Positions 1-5,553 of a DNA stretch of 5,784 nucleotides are shown here, one piece after another. The translations under genes were made by a program, and so were the position numbers. Position 1 is the stretch's first letter, and the number at the start of each line of letters is the position of its first letter. A model generated the notes under the pieces. The model searched no databases. It worked only from the letters and a program-made list of their open reading frames with translations, and was not told the DNA's origin. Source of the stretch: a bacterium (lineage in GTDB: Bacteria > RBG-13-66-14); assembly GCA_021107695.1 (NCBI GenBank), contig JAIOSI010000294.1:1-5784 (forward strand). The letters are read 5' to 3'.

Positions 1-2
1 GC

Positions 3-923
3 TTCATCCGCGACTTTATCCGCGCCATCTTTGGACTAAGGAAGCTCCTCCGTAAAGAACGGGCGACGCTGCTCTACTCCGACCATATCAAGGGACGGGT
101 GATCTCCGCCCTTGCTACTGTGGGGCTGCCGACGAAGACGATGGGCTATCTACGAATCGACCGCAGCTTTGGGCTGGCGGAGCGCGTCGCCCACCACCTC
201 TCCAGTGCCTATGTGGTGATAACCCGGGCGGTGCTGAAGCGCGCCCTGCCCTGGGGCAGGCTGCTGCCGAAGCGAACCTTCCTGATTTATAATGGTGCCG
301 ACCCGGAGCGGTTCCTCCCCCGACCGCCGGAGGTCGAACTGCGCCATAAGCTCGGTCTGGAGGGTCAGCGGGTGATCGGCTACTTCGGTCGTTATCGTCC
401 TTTCAAGTGTCCTGATGTGCTGCTGCGCTCCTTCGCCCTGTTGAAGGAACGGGGCTATGACAAGGTCAAGCTGCTGCTGGTCGGTGGAGCGCATGAGGAG
501 GCGTATCCCGGCTTCGCCCAGTCGCTGTGGAGCTACGCCGCCGAAGCGGGTATCGAGGCGGAGCTGGTCAAGCCGGGCTTCGTTGCCGATACCCGGCCGT
601 ACATTGCCCTGTGCGATGTCGTCGCCGTGCCGAGCGACTACGAACCCTTCGGGCGGGTGGTCATCGAGGCGATGGCGATGGAGAAGCCGGTGGTCGGAGG
701 CGACAACGGCGGTATCCCGGAGATCATCACCGACGGCGCGGACGGCGTGCTGGTGAAGCCCCGCGATGTGGAGTCCCTCGCCGATGGTCTGGCACTGGTA
801 CTGAACGACTCTGCTCTGGCAGAGCGAATCGGCATCGAAGGACGCAAGACCGTCATCCGCCGCTTTACGATGGCAGGGAACCAGGCGCGGCTGCGCGGGT
901 TGATATCCCAGTTGACGGAATAA
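3..923 (+). CDS. GT4-family glycosyltransferase, 5'-truncated by window edge
   Basis: Probable retaining glycosyltransferase with a GT-B fold (GT4 / 'glycosyl transferases group 1'), transferring a sugar from an NDP-sugar to a glycan or lipid-linked acceptor at the cytoplasmic side. The frame is open from base 3 with no start, so the beginning lies upstream. The GTG at 99 is internal: the residues before it (LLRKERATLLYSDHIKGR) read as the usual N-terminal domain of these enzymes. Visible part: 306 residues. Seen: an interdomain NGADPERF segment (about 291-314), the C-terminal Rossmann opening IGYFGRYRPFKCPD, a LLLVGG strand, and the donor-site EPFGRVVIE at 642-668, which is the E-x7-E signature with both glutamates intact, followed by GGIPEII. 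The C-terminus ends normally after a short helix. Likely role: surface polysaccharide or glycolipid assembly, supported by a second GT4 gene downstream. Donor and acceptor cannot be told from sequence. Confidence 0.93.
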   Translation, partial: FIRDFIRAIFGLRKLLRKERATLLYSDHIKGRVISALATVGLPTKTMGYLRIDRSFGLAERVAHHLSSAYVVITRAVLKRALPWGRLLPKRTFLIYNGADPERFLPRPPEVELRHKLGLEGQRVIGYFGRYRPFKCPDVLLRSFALLKERGYDKVKLLLVGGAHEEAYPGFAQSLWSYAAEAGIEAELVKPGFVADTRPYIALCDVVAVPSDYEPFGRVVIEAMAMEKPVVGGDNGGIPEIITDGADGVLVKPRDVESLADGLALVLNDSALAERIGIEGRKTVIRRFTMAGNQARLRGLISQLTE

Positions 924-956
924 CGCAGGTCCGCCTCTGCAAGCCTGCGAGTTTTT
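924..956 (+). terminator. Possible rho-independent terminator after the first glycosyltransferase
   Basis: Immediately after the TAA, CGCAGG (924-929) can pair with CCTGCG (944-949) around a 14-nt loop. One more G-U pair is possible, and two bases later there is a run of five T (952-956). The position directly behind the stop and the T-run favour a terminator. The short 6-bp stem and long loop make it a modest one. Confidence 0.45.
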
Positions 957-962
957 GACGTT

Positions 963-986
963 GTAGGGGCACGGCATGCCGTGCCC
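963..986 (+). repeat. REP-like hairpin, copy 1 (GTAG on the left)
   Basis: GTAG (963-966) is followed at once by a 20-bp perfect palindrome (967-986) with arms GGGCACGGCA / TGCCGTGCCC. The other foot lacks CTAC, so the element has a direction. No T-run follows, so it is not an intrinsic terminator. It faces copy 2 in a head-to-head arrangement (963-1041) with perfect 8-bp ends GTAGGGGC and GCCCCTAC. A GTG within the palindrome (981) is in frame with the next gene but is not its start. Confidence 0.8.
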
Positions 987-1017
987 TGGTATCAAGGTTT
1001 CGTCGTATTTGAAAAAA

Positions 1018-1041
1018 GGGCAAAACACGCTTCGCCCCTAC
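1018..1041 (-). repeat. REP-like hairpin, copy 2 (CTAC on the right)
   Basis: GGGC (1018-1021) pairs with GCCC (1034-1037). The inner AA/TT pairs follow after one A-C mismatch, and the loop is about 6 nt. CTAC (1038-1041) abuts the right foot, making it a reverse-oriented copy. The last 13 bases (GCTTCGCCCCTAC, 1029-1041) are identical to the end of copy 5 at 2482-2494. Confidence 0.7.
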
Positions 1042-1057
1042 GGGTTCCTCAGATGTA

Positions 1058-1090
1058 CCTGTCGACAGGGCGTATGCAATACGCCCCTAC
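1058..1090 (-). repeat. REP-like hairpin, copy 3, overlapping a 12-bp palindrome
   Basis: Arms GGGCGTAT (1068-1075) and ATACGCCC (1079-1086) form a perfect 8-bp stem with a GCA centre, followed by CTAC (1087-1090). A separate perfect 12-bp palindrome, CCTGTCGACAGG (1058-1069), overlaps its left edge by two bases. This could be part of a larger repeat unit or a protein-binding site. The copy ends 31 bp before the glycosyltransferase start at 1122. Confidence 0.75.
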
Positions 1091-1121
1091 AATAGCATTC
1101 AATACCATTAGTAAAGGGAAA

Positions 1122-2348
1122 ATGCTTATTCTTCACACCATTCCTGTCCTGACCCTCTCTGGTCCGCAGCGGGGGACTGCCGAGCTTTGTGGCAGGCTGA
1201 TCCAGCGGGGCTTCCCCTGTGCGGTGCTGAGCCTGACCGGCGATGGCCCGGGGCGGGTTTATTACGAGAACCACGGCGTGCCGATTCACACCATTGACGG
1301 TAAGGGCATGAATCGCCTGCGCCTGGGAGCGGAGATCGCCCGTCTGGCCAAGAGTCTCGGAGCCACCGCCCTTCACGGGCATCCCGACCGGGTTCCGCTC
1401 TGGATCGCCCGGCTGCTCACCGGACTGCCGACCTTCATGACCCTCCACCGCTACGGCTTCGACGGCAGGATCAACCGAGCGGTGATGAAGCTAACCTCGA
1501 TGTTTATAAGCGGATACGCCGGGGTCTCCCGCCGGGTCTGCGATTACCTGATCGAGGTTGACGGCATCCACCCCAGCCGGGTCTTTCTGATTCCCAACGG
1601 GCTGGACTTTGAGCAGTTCCACCCCGGTGCGGTCAGTCGACAAGCCGCCCGGCGGCAGCTCAACATCGCCCCAGAGCGCAAGGTCATCGGCTACGTCGGT
1701 CGGCTGGGGCATCGCAAGGGGCTGCATCACCTGATTCGCGCCACGGCGGAGCGCGACGACCTGCTCTGCCTGCTGGCGGGTGGAGGCTACTTCGAGCCGG
1801 AGCTGCGGCAGCTGGCAAGCTCCCTCGGTCTCGGCGAAGACCGCCTGCGCTTCCTCGGACGGGTCAGCGACCCCCGCCCGGTGTACGCCGCCTGCGACTT
1901 CGCCGTATCGATGGGACGGGGCGAGAGCTTCAACCGGGGCTTTGCCGAGCCGCTGGCACTGGGCGTTCCCGCCGTGGCACTGGGGCAGGGCGGAGTACCG
2001 GAGGTCGTCCCGCCAGACTGCTACGGGCTGCTGATTCGCGAGTACAGCACCGCCGCACTGATTGACAAACTGGATTATCTCTTTGATAATCGGAAGGTCG
2101 CCGCCCGGCTGACCGAGCGGGCGGGAGAGTACCTCCGCCAGCAGTTCAGTCTGGAGCGGATGGCGATTGCCAGCCAGCGGCTCTATCGGCGGACGCTGAT
2201 TGAGGGCAAACGACCCTCACCGCCCTGGCGGGGAAGGAAGGCACCCCGGCTGAAGGGGGTCCACAACCCCTGGCATTCGTCTGCCTGGCTGCCAGAGGAA
2301 CAGAGCTTGACCACCCGCAACCTAGAGCAAGACCCGCATAATTTATAG
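1122..2348 (+). CDS. GT4-family glycosyltransferase
   Basis: Second GT-B fold, GT4-like glycosyltransferase, 408 residues from the ATG at 1122. That start is chosen because the family-typical first strand (MLILHTIPVLTLSGPQRGTAEL) begins there and AAAGGG lies just upstream (1113-1118). An in-frame GTG at 981 would translate repeat DNA into 47 implausible residues. Seen: N-terminal domain with GHPDR (86-90) and LHRYGF (108-113), the linker IPNGLDFEQFHP (157-168), the C-terminal domain opening VIGYVGRLGHRKG (188-200), a LLAGGG strand (218-222), and ESFNRGFAE (268-276), the E-x7-E donor motif, then GQGGVPEVV. The enzyme fold appears to end near residue 362. Residues 364-408 are an unusual Pro/Arg/Trp-rich tail. 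Likely cytoplasmic or peripheral membrane, making a surface glycan. The substrate is unknown. A 198-bp gap to the previous gene argues against tight coupling. Confidence 0.92.
   Translation: MLILHTIPVLTLSGPQRGTAELCGRLIQRGFPCAVLSLTGDGPGRVYYENHGVPIHTIDGKGMNRLRLGAEIARLAKSLGATALHGHPDRVPLWIARLLTGLPTFMTLHRYGFDGRINRAVMKLTSMFISGYAGVSRRVCDYLIEVDGIHPSRVFLIPNGLDFEQFHPGAVSRQAARRQLNIAPERKVIGYVGRLGHRKGLHHLIRATAERDDLLCLLAGGGYFEPELRQLASSLGLGEDRLRFLGRVSDPRPVYAACDFAVSMGRGESFNRGFAEPLALGVPAVALGQGGVPEVVPPDCYGLLIREYSTAALIDKLDYLFDNRKVAARLTERAGEYLRQQFSLERMAIASQRLYRRTLIEGKRPSPPWRGRKAPRLKGVHNPWHSSAWLPEEQSLTTRNLEQDPHNL
2211..2348 (+). other. Repeat-like DNA read into the glycosyltransferase C-terminus
   Basis: The last 45 codons of the second glycosyltransferase encode a tail (from RPSPPWRGRK onward) that resembles no part of a GT-B enzyme. 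The DNA has several short inverted repeats: CCGCC/GGCGG (2220-2224 with 2227-2231) and ACCCC/GGGGT (2243-2247 with 2256-2260). It also has C- and G-rich runs like those in the following gap. I infer that the original stop was lost and intergenic repeat DNA was captured, but a genuine lineage-specific tail is possible. Confidence 0.4.
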
Positions 2349-2377
2349 GGGAGATTATCTGTTTCGCCAACTCTAAA

Positions 2378-2403
2378 GGGTGGACACACAGGTCCGCCCC
2401 TAC
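2378..2403 (-). repeat. REP-like hairpin, copy 4
   Basis: Arms GGGTGGAC (2378-2385) and GTCCGCCC (2392-2399) pair along 8 positions, one as T-G (G-U in RNA). The loop is ACACAG, and CTAC follows directly (2400-2403). The 13 bases CGCCCCTACAAAC (2395-2407) recur exactly at 2486-2498 in copy 5, so similarity extends a few bases beyond the hairpin. Confidence 0.75.
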
Positions 2404-2423
2404 AAACCCTCGCCGCTGCTGTC

Positions 2424-2447
2424 TCCCTCCCCCTAGGGGGGGAGGGA
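2424..2447. repeat. C-run/G-run palindrome
   Basis: TCCCTCCCCC (2424-2433) is perfectly complementary to GGGGGAGGGA (2438-2447) around TAGG. It forms a very stable 10-bp stem but lacks the GTAG foot of the other elements and a following T-run, so it looks like a different repeat type. It lies between hairpin copies 4 and 5. Confidence 0.7.
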
Positions 2448-2469
2448 TTACCCCGGACGAAAATACAAA

Positions 2470-2494
2470 GGGCGAAGACGAGCTTCGCCCCTAC
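2470..2494 (-). repeat. REP-like hairpin, copy 5
   Basis: Arms GGGCGAAG (2470-2477) and CTTCGCCC (2483-2490) form a perfect 8-bp stem with loop ACGAG. CTAC follows (2491-2494). It has the same orientation as copy 4 and ends 20 bp before the ribosome binding site of the next gene. Confidence 0.8.
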
Positions 2495-2514
2495 AAACTA
2501 CCTGACATATTTGC

Positions 2515-2520
2515 GAGGAG
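2515..2520 (+). promoter_or_regulatory. Ribosome binding site that fixes the start at 2526
   Basis: GAGGAG sits 5 bases before ATG 2526. It lies inside the five-codon extension that would follow from the upstream in-frame TTG at 2511, so the ATG is the better start. Confidence 0.75.
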
Positions 2521-2525
2521 TTGAG

Positions 2526-3830
2526 ATGTATCGTTGCCGCAAGTGTAGTGCCGAGTTTGAGGAGCCGCTGGACGGCGGATGCCCAGCCTGTGGCTATCCG
2601 GTCAGGGGACAGCGGGTCTATTCCACCGACCCTCGTCCGAGCAGCTCTTACCAGACCACCCCGCCTCCTGCCTCGCCAACACCGCAACGCCGAAGCGGCA
2701 GAGCCAATCCGGCAGCGGTGGGCTTAATCGCGATTGTCCTGCTGGCGGTTATCGGTCTGGCGGTTGCCTTCCTCTTCAATGGCTTTGGTGATGTCTTTGA
2801 AGATTCCGACTCCGGAGAGGTGTACATCCCGGAGCAGGCGGAGCCGATCTGGTCTGACCGGGGTACGGAGATGACCGAGGCGGGCTACGAGGCGATTGAT
2901 GGGATTGAGCCTGACCTCTGGCCGATTGCCGACAACACCCTCTGGTTCGGCTATCCCGAAGGTCAGCAGCTTTTGTACAACGTCTTCCGCGAGGACAGAT
3001 CCTACGGAATTGAGCTTGGTGCCGGGCTGACCGCGATTGGCGATATTCATCCCCTCGCCGACGGCAGCGGAGTCCTCACCGTACTACAGTACGAAGGGGA
3101 CGGCAGCGGAGTGTACAGCGTTGACCTCGACGGCAACCTGACCAAACTGGTCGGCGAGGATCTCGTCTGGAATCTGTTGATTGACGACGGCATTCCGCCC
3201 CACGAGCTTGACCGTGCCGCCCGGATTAACGATGTCTTCGTCTCACCGCGCATCTCACCGAGCGGTGGAATGCTCTACGTCGGAGCCGGAGGCAGCACAG
3301 AACGGCGGATTATCATCGTCAATCTGGAGACCGGCGAGGCAAGCCGGCTGACCACCTATCGGGACAACTCCGTCCCCCGGCTGGTCGAAAAGGACTACCT
3401 GATTCTGGAGTATCGCTACAGCGACAGCTCCGCGCTTATCTACAGGCACAACCTGACGACCCACGAGGAAGAGAACATCATGTGTCCGGGCATCACCGAC
3501 AGCTTCGTGATTGACAAGAGCAGGATGATCGCCTACAACGCCACCGACTACGAGGGCAACCCGGTCATCCACTACATGCTCCCCGGCGAGACCTACACCG
3601 AGAAGTTCTACCTGCCCGAAGGCAGGGGCGGAGCGGTGAGCATCGGCCCCGGCGGGGTTATCGTTACCAGCGGGCGGGAGAACGGCAAGACCAGCTTCTT
3701 CTTCCTTAACCCCAATAATGCCGACCTGCGCTACGCCCGCACCTATGATATGATCCCGGAGTTCGTCTCCGGTATCCTCGGTCCAAACATCAGAACAGAG
3801 CAACCGCAGCCCAGCGGGAAGGATAAGTAA
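2526..3830 (+). CDS. Zinc-ribbon, single-pass membrane protein with probable outer beta-propeller
   Basis: A 434-residue protein of no family I can name. Order: zinc ribbon at 4-22 (C4-x2-C7-x11-C19-x2-C22, metal ligands intact); a Ser/Pro/Thr/Arg-rich linker (27-62); one membrane helix at about 64-84 (VGLIAIVLLAVIGLAVAFLF); then about 345 residues outside. Arginines before the helix (R56, R57, R60) predict the N-terminus in the cytoplasm. The outer part has repeated units of about 40 residues with alternating hydrophobic strands and turns such as DLDGN, NLETGE and ISPSGG. I read roughly six (about 132-165, 169-212, 235-281, 282-324, 325-366, 367-408), like TolB/PD40-type propeller blades. 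One blade reads VNLETGEASRLTTYRD. The tail is short and polar. A role in sensing or in tethering a surface partner is inference. The gene stands alone between repeat-filled gaps of 177 and 247 bp. Confidence 0.88.
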   Translation: MYRCRKCSAEFEEPLDGGCPACGYPVRGQRVYSTDPRPSSSYQTTPPPASPTPQRRSGRANPAAVGLIAIVLLAVIGLAVAFLFNGFGDVFEDSDSGEVYIPEQAEPIWSDRGTEMTEAGYEAIDGIEPDLWPIADNTLWFGYPEGQQLLYNVFREDRSYGIELGAGLTAIGDIHPLADGSGVLTVLQYEGDGSGVYSVDLDGNLTKLVGEDLVWNLLIDDGIPPHELDRAARINDVFVSPRISPSGGMLYVGAGGSTERRIIIVNLETGEASRLTTYRDNSVPRLVEKDYLILEYRYSDSSALIYRHNLTTHEEENIMCPGITDSFVIDKSRMIAYNATDYEGNPVIHYMLPGETYTEKFYLPEGRGGAVSIGPGGVIVTSGRENGKTSFFFLNPNNADLRYARTYDMIPEFVSGILGPNIRTEQPQPSGKDK

Positions 3831-3848
3831 GCATTCGCAAGGTTTTAT

Positions 3849-3874
3849 GTAGGGGCCGACCTTTAGGTCGGCCC
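3849..3874 (+). repeat. REP-like hairpin, copy 6 (GTAG on the left)
   Basis: GTAG (3849-3852) is followed directly by GGGCCGACCT (3853-3862), which is perfectly complementary to AGGTCGGCCC (3865-3874). This is the longest stem of the separated-arm copies. It begins 18 bp after the stop codon of the zinc-ribbon gene. No T-run follows. The 9-mer TTCGCAAGG occurs on both sides (3834-3842 and 3898-3906). Confidence 0.8.
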
Positions 3875-3901
3875 GCCGGAACGATGACTGCTCCAATTTC
3901 G

Positions 3902-3975
3902 CAAGGGACTAAAGCCCCTTGTCCCTCAACCCCTCGCGTGGTTTTGATTTTAAGACAAGGGGTTTTAACCCCTTG
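3902..3975. repeat. Inverted pair of a second palindrome family (CAAGGG...CCCTTG)
   Basis: Two units of 22 bp lie in opposite orientation. Unit one is at 3902-3923 (arms CAAGGGaCT / AGcCCCTTG, one mismatch, then TC). Unit two is at 3954-3975 (GA, then perfect 9-bp arms CAAGGGGTT / AACCCCTTG). The reverse complement of unit two matches unit one at most positions, including the CCCCTTGTC end. The 30 bp between them are AT-richer than their surroundings. The pair lies between hairpin copies 6 and 7. Confidence 0.75.
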
Positions 3976-4006
3976 GGGGGAAGGGGAAACCCGGCGAACT
4001 AACACA

Positions 4007-4030
4007 GGGTGCAGCCCGCTACGCCCCTAT
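4007..4030 (-). repeat. Degenerate REP-like hairpin, copy 7
   Basis: GGGTG (4007-4011) pairs with CGCCC (4022-4026) with one T-G pair. After a C-A mismatch, AGC (4013-4015) pairs with GCT (4018-4020). The foot is CTAT (4027-4030) instead of CTAC. It has the same plan as the other copies but is decayed. With copy 6 it brackets the inverted pair at 3902-3975. Confidence 0.55.
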
Positions 4031-4077
4031 GAGTAACGTCATCCCACACAGAATCCTCCATCACAGAAGGAAAAATT

Positions 4078-5409
4078 GTGAGTAAAGGCAAAAAGCAGCA
4101 GATTCCCACCCTGACCGAGCTGGTTCGACGGGACTTCGAAAGCATGATGGCAGACGAGCGGCTGGACACCGAAGAGGGCGTTCAGGAGCTGATCCTCATC
4201 CAGTCCGTGGAGGGACACGCTCATCAGGGAGCCGGAGCCTTCCACAAGCGGCGTTTCACCGATATGACCACCCACGAGGCGGTTCGCCTGATGGGTTGGC
4301 CGGTGGAGGACTGCCGCCTTGCCCGTCAGGGGCTGATCGACGAGGTCATCCGGTGGGTGCAGGCGTATATCGACGGCAACCCCCGCGACCGCCTGGTGGA
4401 CGAAGCTGGGCATCCGCTGCTCCGGGTTCCCTGGCTGGTGGAGATCACCGTGGATCCGCTCTCCGTGCTGCGGGGACTCTACATGGGTGGCTGGCGCGAT
4501 GATGAAGCCGTTCGGGCGCGGGCGGAGAAGGCGTACAACATCGCCATCGGCGGCGGTCGCTGCTACGTGGTGGATACCCGTGTAATGCGAAAGCTGGGCG
4601 AAGACGCCGATAAGCTGGCTCACGAACCCCACGATGCCGAGGAGATGCAGCTCTACCGGGACAAGGGCATGATCGTCCCCACCGAGAAGATCAAAATTTC
4701 CGACGTGGACGACGGACCCTACGAGTATTACTACATCCGCTATCGGGTCGGACCGGGGCATTCCGACGATGCCAGTATCGTTGGTGCCGGACTGCTCTAC
4801 GACCGCGACGTGGCTCTGGGAGCCTGGCTTGCCGATGCCGTGGACACTCTGGAGAAGTTCTCCGGCGCGTTCCACGACCAGGATGACGAGCTTGCCGAGA
4901 TGGTGGAGAATAATGTCCCCGAGGCGAGGATTCCCGAAGAGGAGCTGATGCTCTACGTCGCCCTCTGCTCTATCGCTCTGGGTAAAGAGGAGCGGGTTCC
5001 CGATTCCAGCACCCGCCACCTGATTGCAATCGACGAGAAGACCAACCGCAGCCTGCTGCGCTCGCACATTGACTTTGTCGAGGGCGTTCGCGGTCCGGCT
5101 CAACCGATGAGCCACGGCAAGACCAACACCCACGACTTCTACGCCTACCTCGTTCGCCAGCTTGGCGAGCTGCAACGCCGCCAGCCAAAGGCGACTCAAC
5201 CCGCAGTGGAGAAGCCGGAAGCGGCAATCGAGATTTCCCTCATCTCTCCGCTCATCAGCAGCAGCTACGCCGTGGTCAGCCCGGAGATTACCGCTGAGGA
5301 AGCCCGCCGCCACTTTGTCGAATCCAGCGTCGAGGTGCTGGTGGTCTGCGGAGCCGATGGTCGCCCCAGAGGCATTATCCGCCCACGGGATGTTTTAGCC
5401 TCGCAATAG
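4078..5409 (+). CDS. Uncharacterised soluble protein with a single C-terminal CBS repeat
   Basis: A 443-residue protein starting at GTG 4078, chosen for AGAAGG at 4065-4070, seven bases upstream. I do not recognise residues 1-370. They are charged, with no membrane segment or signal peptide, and hold conspicuous stretches HAHQGAGAFHKRRF (47-60), YMGGWRDDEAVRARAEKAYNIAIGGG (quoted in part: IAIGGGRCYVVD, 155-166), YEYYYIRYRVGPGHSDD (215-231) and VGAGLLYDRDVALGAWL (235-251). A Gln/Pro/Ala-rich linker (369-384) leads to one CBS repeat at about 388-441: strand YAVVSP, helix TAEEARRHFVES, strand VEVLVVCGADGRP, and RGIIRPRDVL with the usual aspartate (D438) of the nucleotide-contacting helix. CBS repeats normally come in pairs and bind adenosine nucleotides. 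With only one, dimerisation would be needed to build the site. Function unknown; ligand-controlled regulation is an inference from the CBS part alone. A long reverse-strand frame over the same DNA is a shadow. Confidence 0.87.
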   Translation: MSKGKKQQIPTLTELVRRDFESMMADERLDTEEGVQELILIQSVEGHAHQGAGAFHKRRFTDMTTHEAVRLMGWPVEDCRLARQGLIDEVIRWVQAYIDGNPRDRLVDEAGHPLLRVPWLVEITVDPLSVLRGLYMGGWRDDEAVRARAEKAYNIAIGGGRCYVVDTRVMRKLGEDADKLAHEPHDAEEMQLYRDKGMIVPTEKIKISDVDDGPYEYYYIRYRVGPGHSDDASIVGAGLLYDRDVALGAWLADAVDTLEKFSGAFHDQDDELAEMVENNVPEARIPEEELMLYVALCSIALGKEERVPDSSTRHLIAIDEKTNRSLLRSHIDFVEGVRGPAQPMSHGKTNTHDFYAYLVRQLGELQRRQPKATQPAVEKPEAAIEISLISPLISSSYAVVSPEITAEEARRHFVESSVEVLVVCGADGRPRGIIRPRDVLASQ

Positions 5410-5503
5410 CGAGGTATACACGCCCAAAGGATAACACCCGCGTACGCGCTTTCGCTGGTCGCTCCGTTGTTTCATGTTTCACTCCGCGATGTGTTGGCGG
5501 CAG

Positions 5504-5510
5504 TATAAAT
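5504..5510 (+). promoter_or_regulatory. Possible -10 element for the secreted-protein gene
   Basis: TATAAAT stands out in the GC-rich 144-bp gap (5410-5553) and would place a transcription start about 35-40 bases before ATG 5554. No good -35 box is found at 16-18 bp: the nearest TTTCAC (5477-5482) is 21 bp away. The rest of the gap shows a 10-bp palindrome CGCGTACGCG (5439-5448), no T-tailed hairpin and none of the REP-like repeats. Confidence 0.3.
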
Positions 5511-5553
5511 ACACTTCCCTCTCACCTCAGTAGAACTTCTCAAAGAAGAAGCC

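Noticed and set aside
99..101. GTG at 99 as the start of the first glycosyltransferase
   Set aside because: The same frame is open to the window edge, and the residues before 99 fit the enzyme's N-terminal domain, so the gene is truncated by the window rather than starting here.
150..1028. Reverse-strand frame of 292 codons over the first glycosyltransferase
   Set aside because: The plus strand carries unmistakable GT4 motifs. The reverse frame begins inside a REP-like hairpin and has no family features.
3849..3874. Intrinsic terminator behind the zinc-ribbon gene
   Set aside because: The stem is strong and well placed, but no T-run follows and the same element occurs in other positions and orientations. 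It is better explained as a mobile repeat, though it might still slow transcription.
3255..3896. Reverse-strand frame of 213 codons across the end of the zinc-ribbon gene
   Set aside because: It runs through hairpin copy 6 and opposite propeller-like coding sequence. It is a shadow frame with no supporting motif.
963..4030. CRISPR array
   Set aside because: The repeats are palindromes with differing cores, variable spacing and mixed orientation. There are no uniform direct repeats with unique spacers, and no cas gene is seen.
4039..5313. Long reverse-strand open frame (424 codons) over the CBS-protein gene
   Set aside because: It lies antisense to a gene with a good ribosome binding site and a recognisable CBS repeat. 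Its translation shows no domain, and GC-rich codon bias readily opens such antisense frames.
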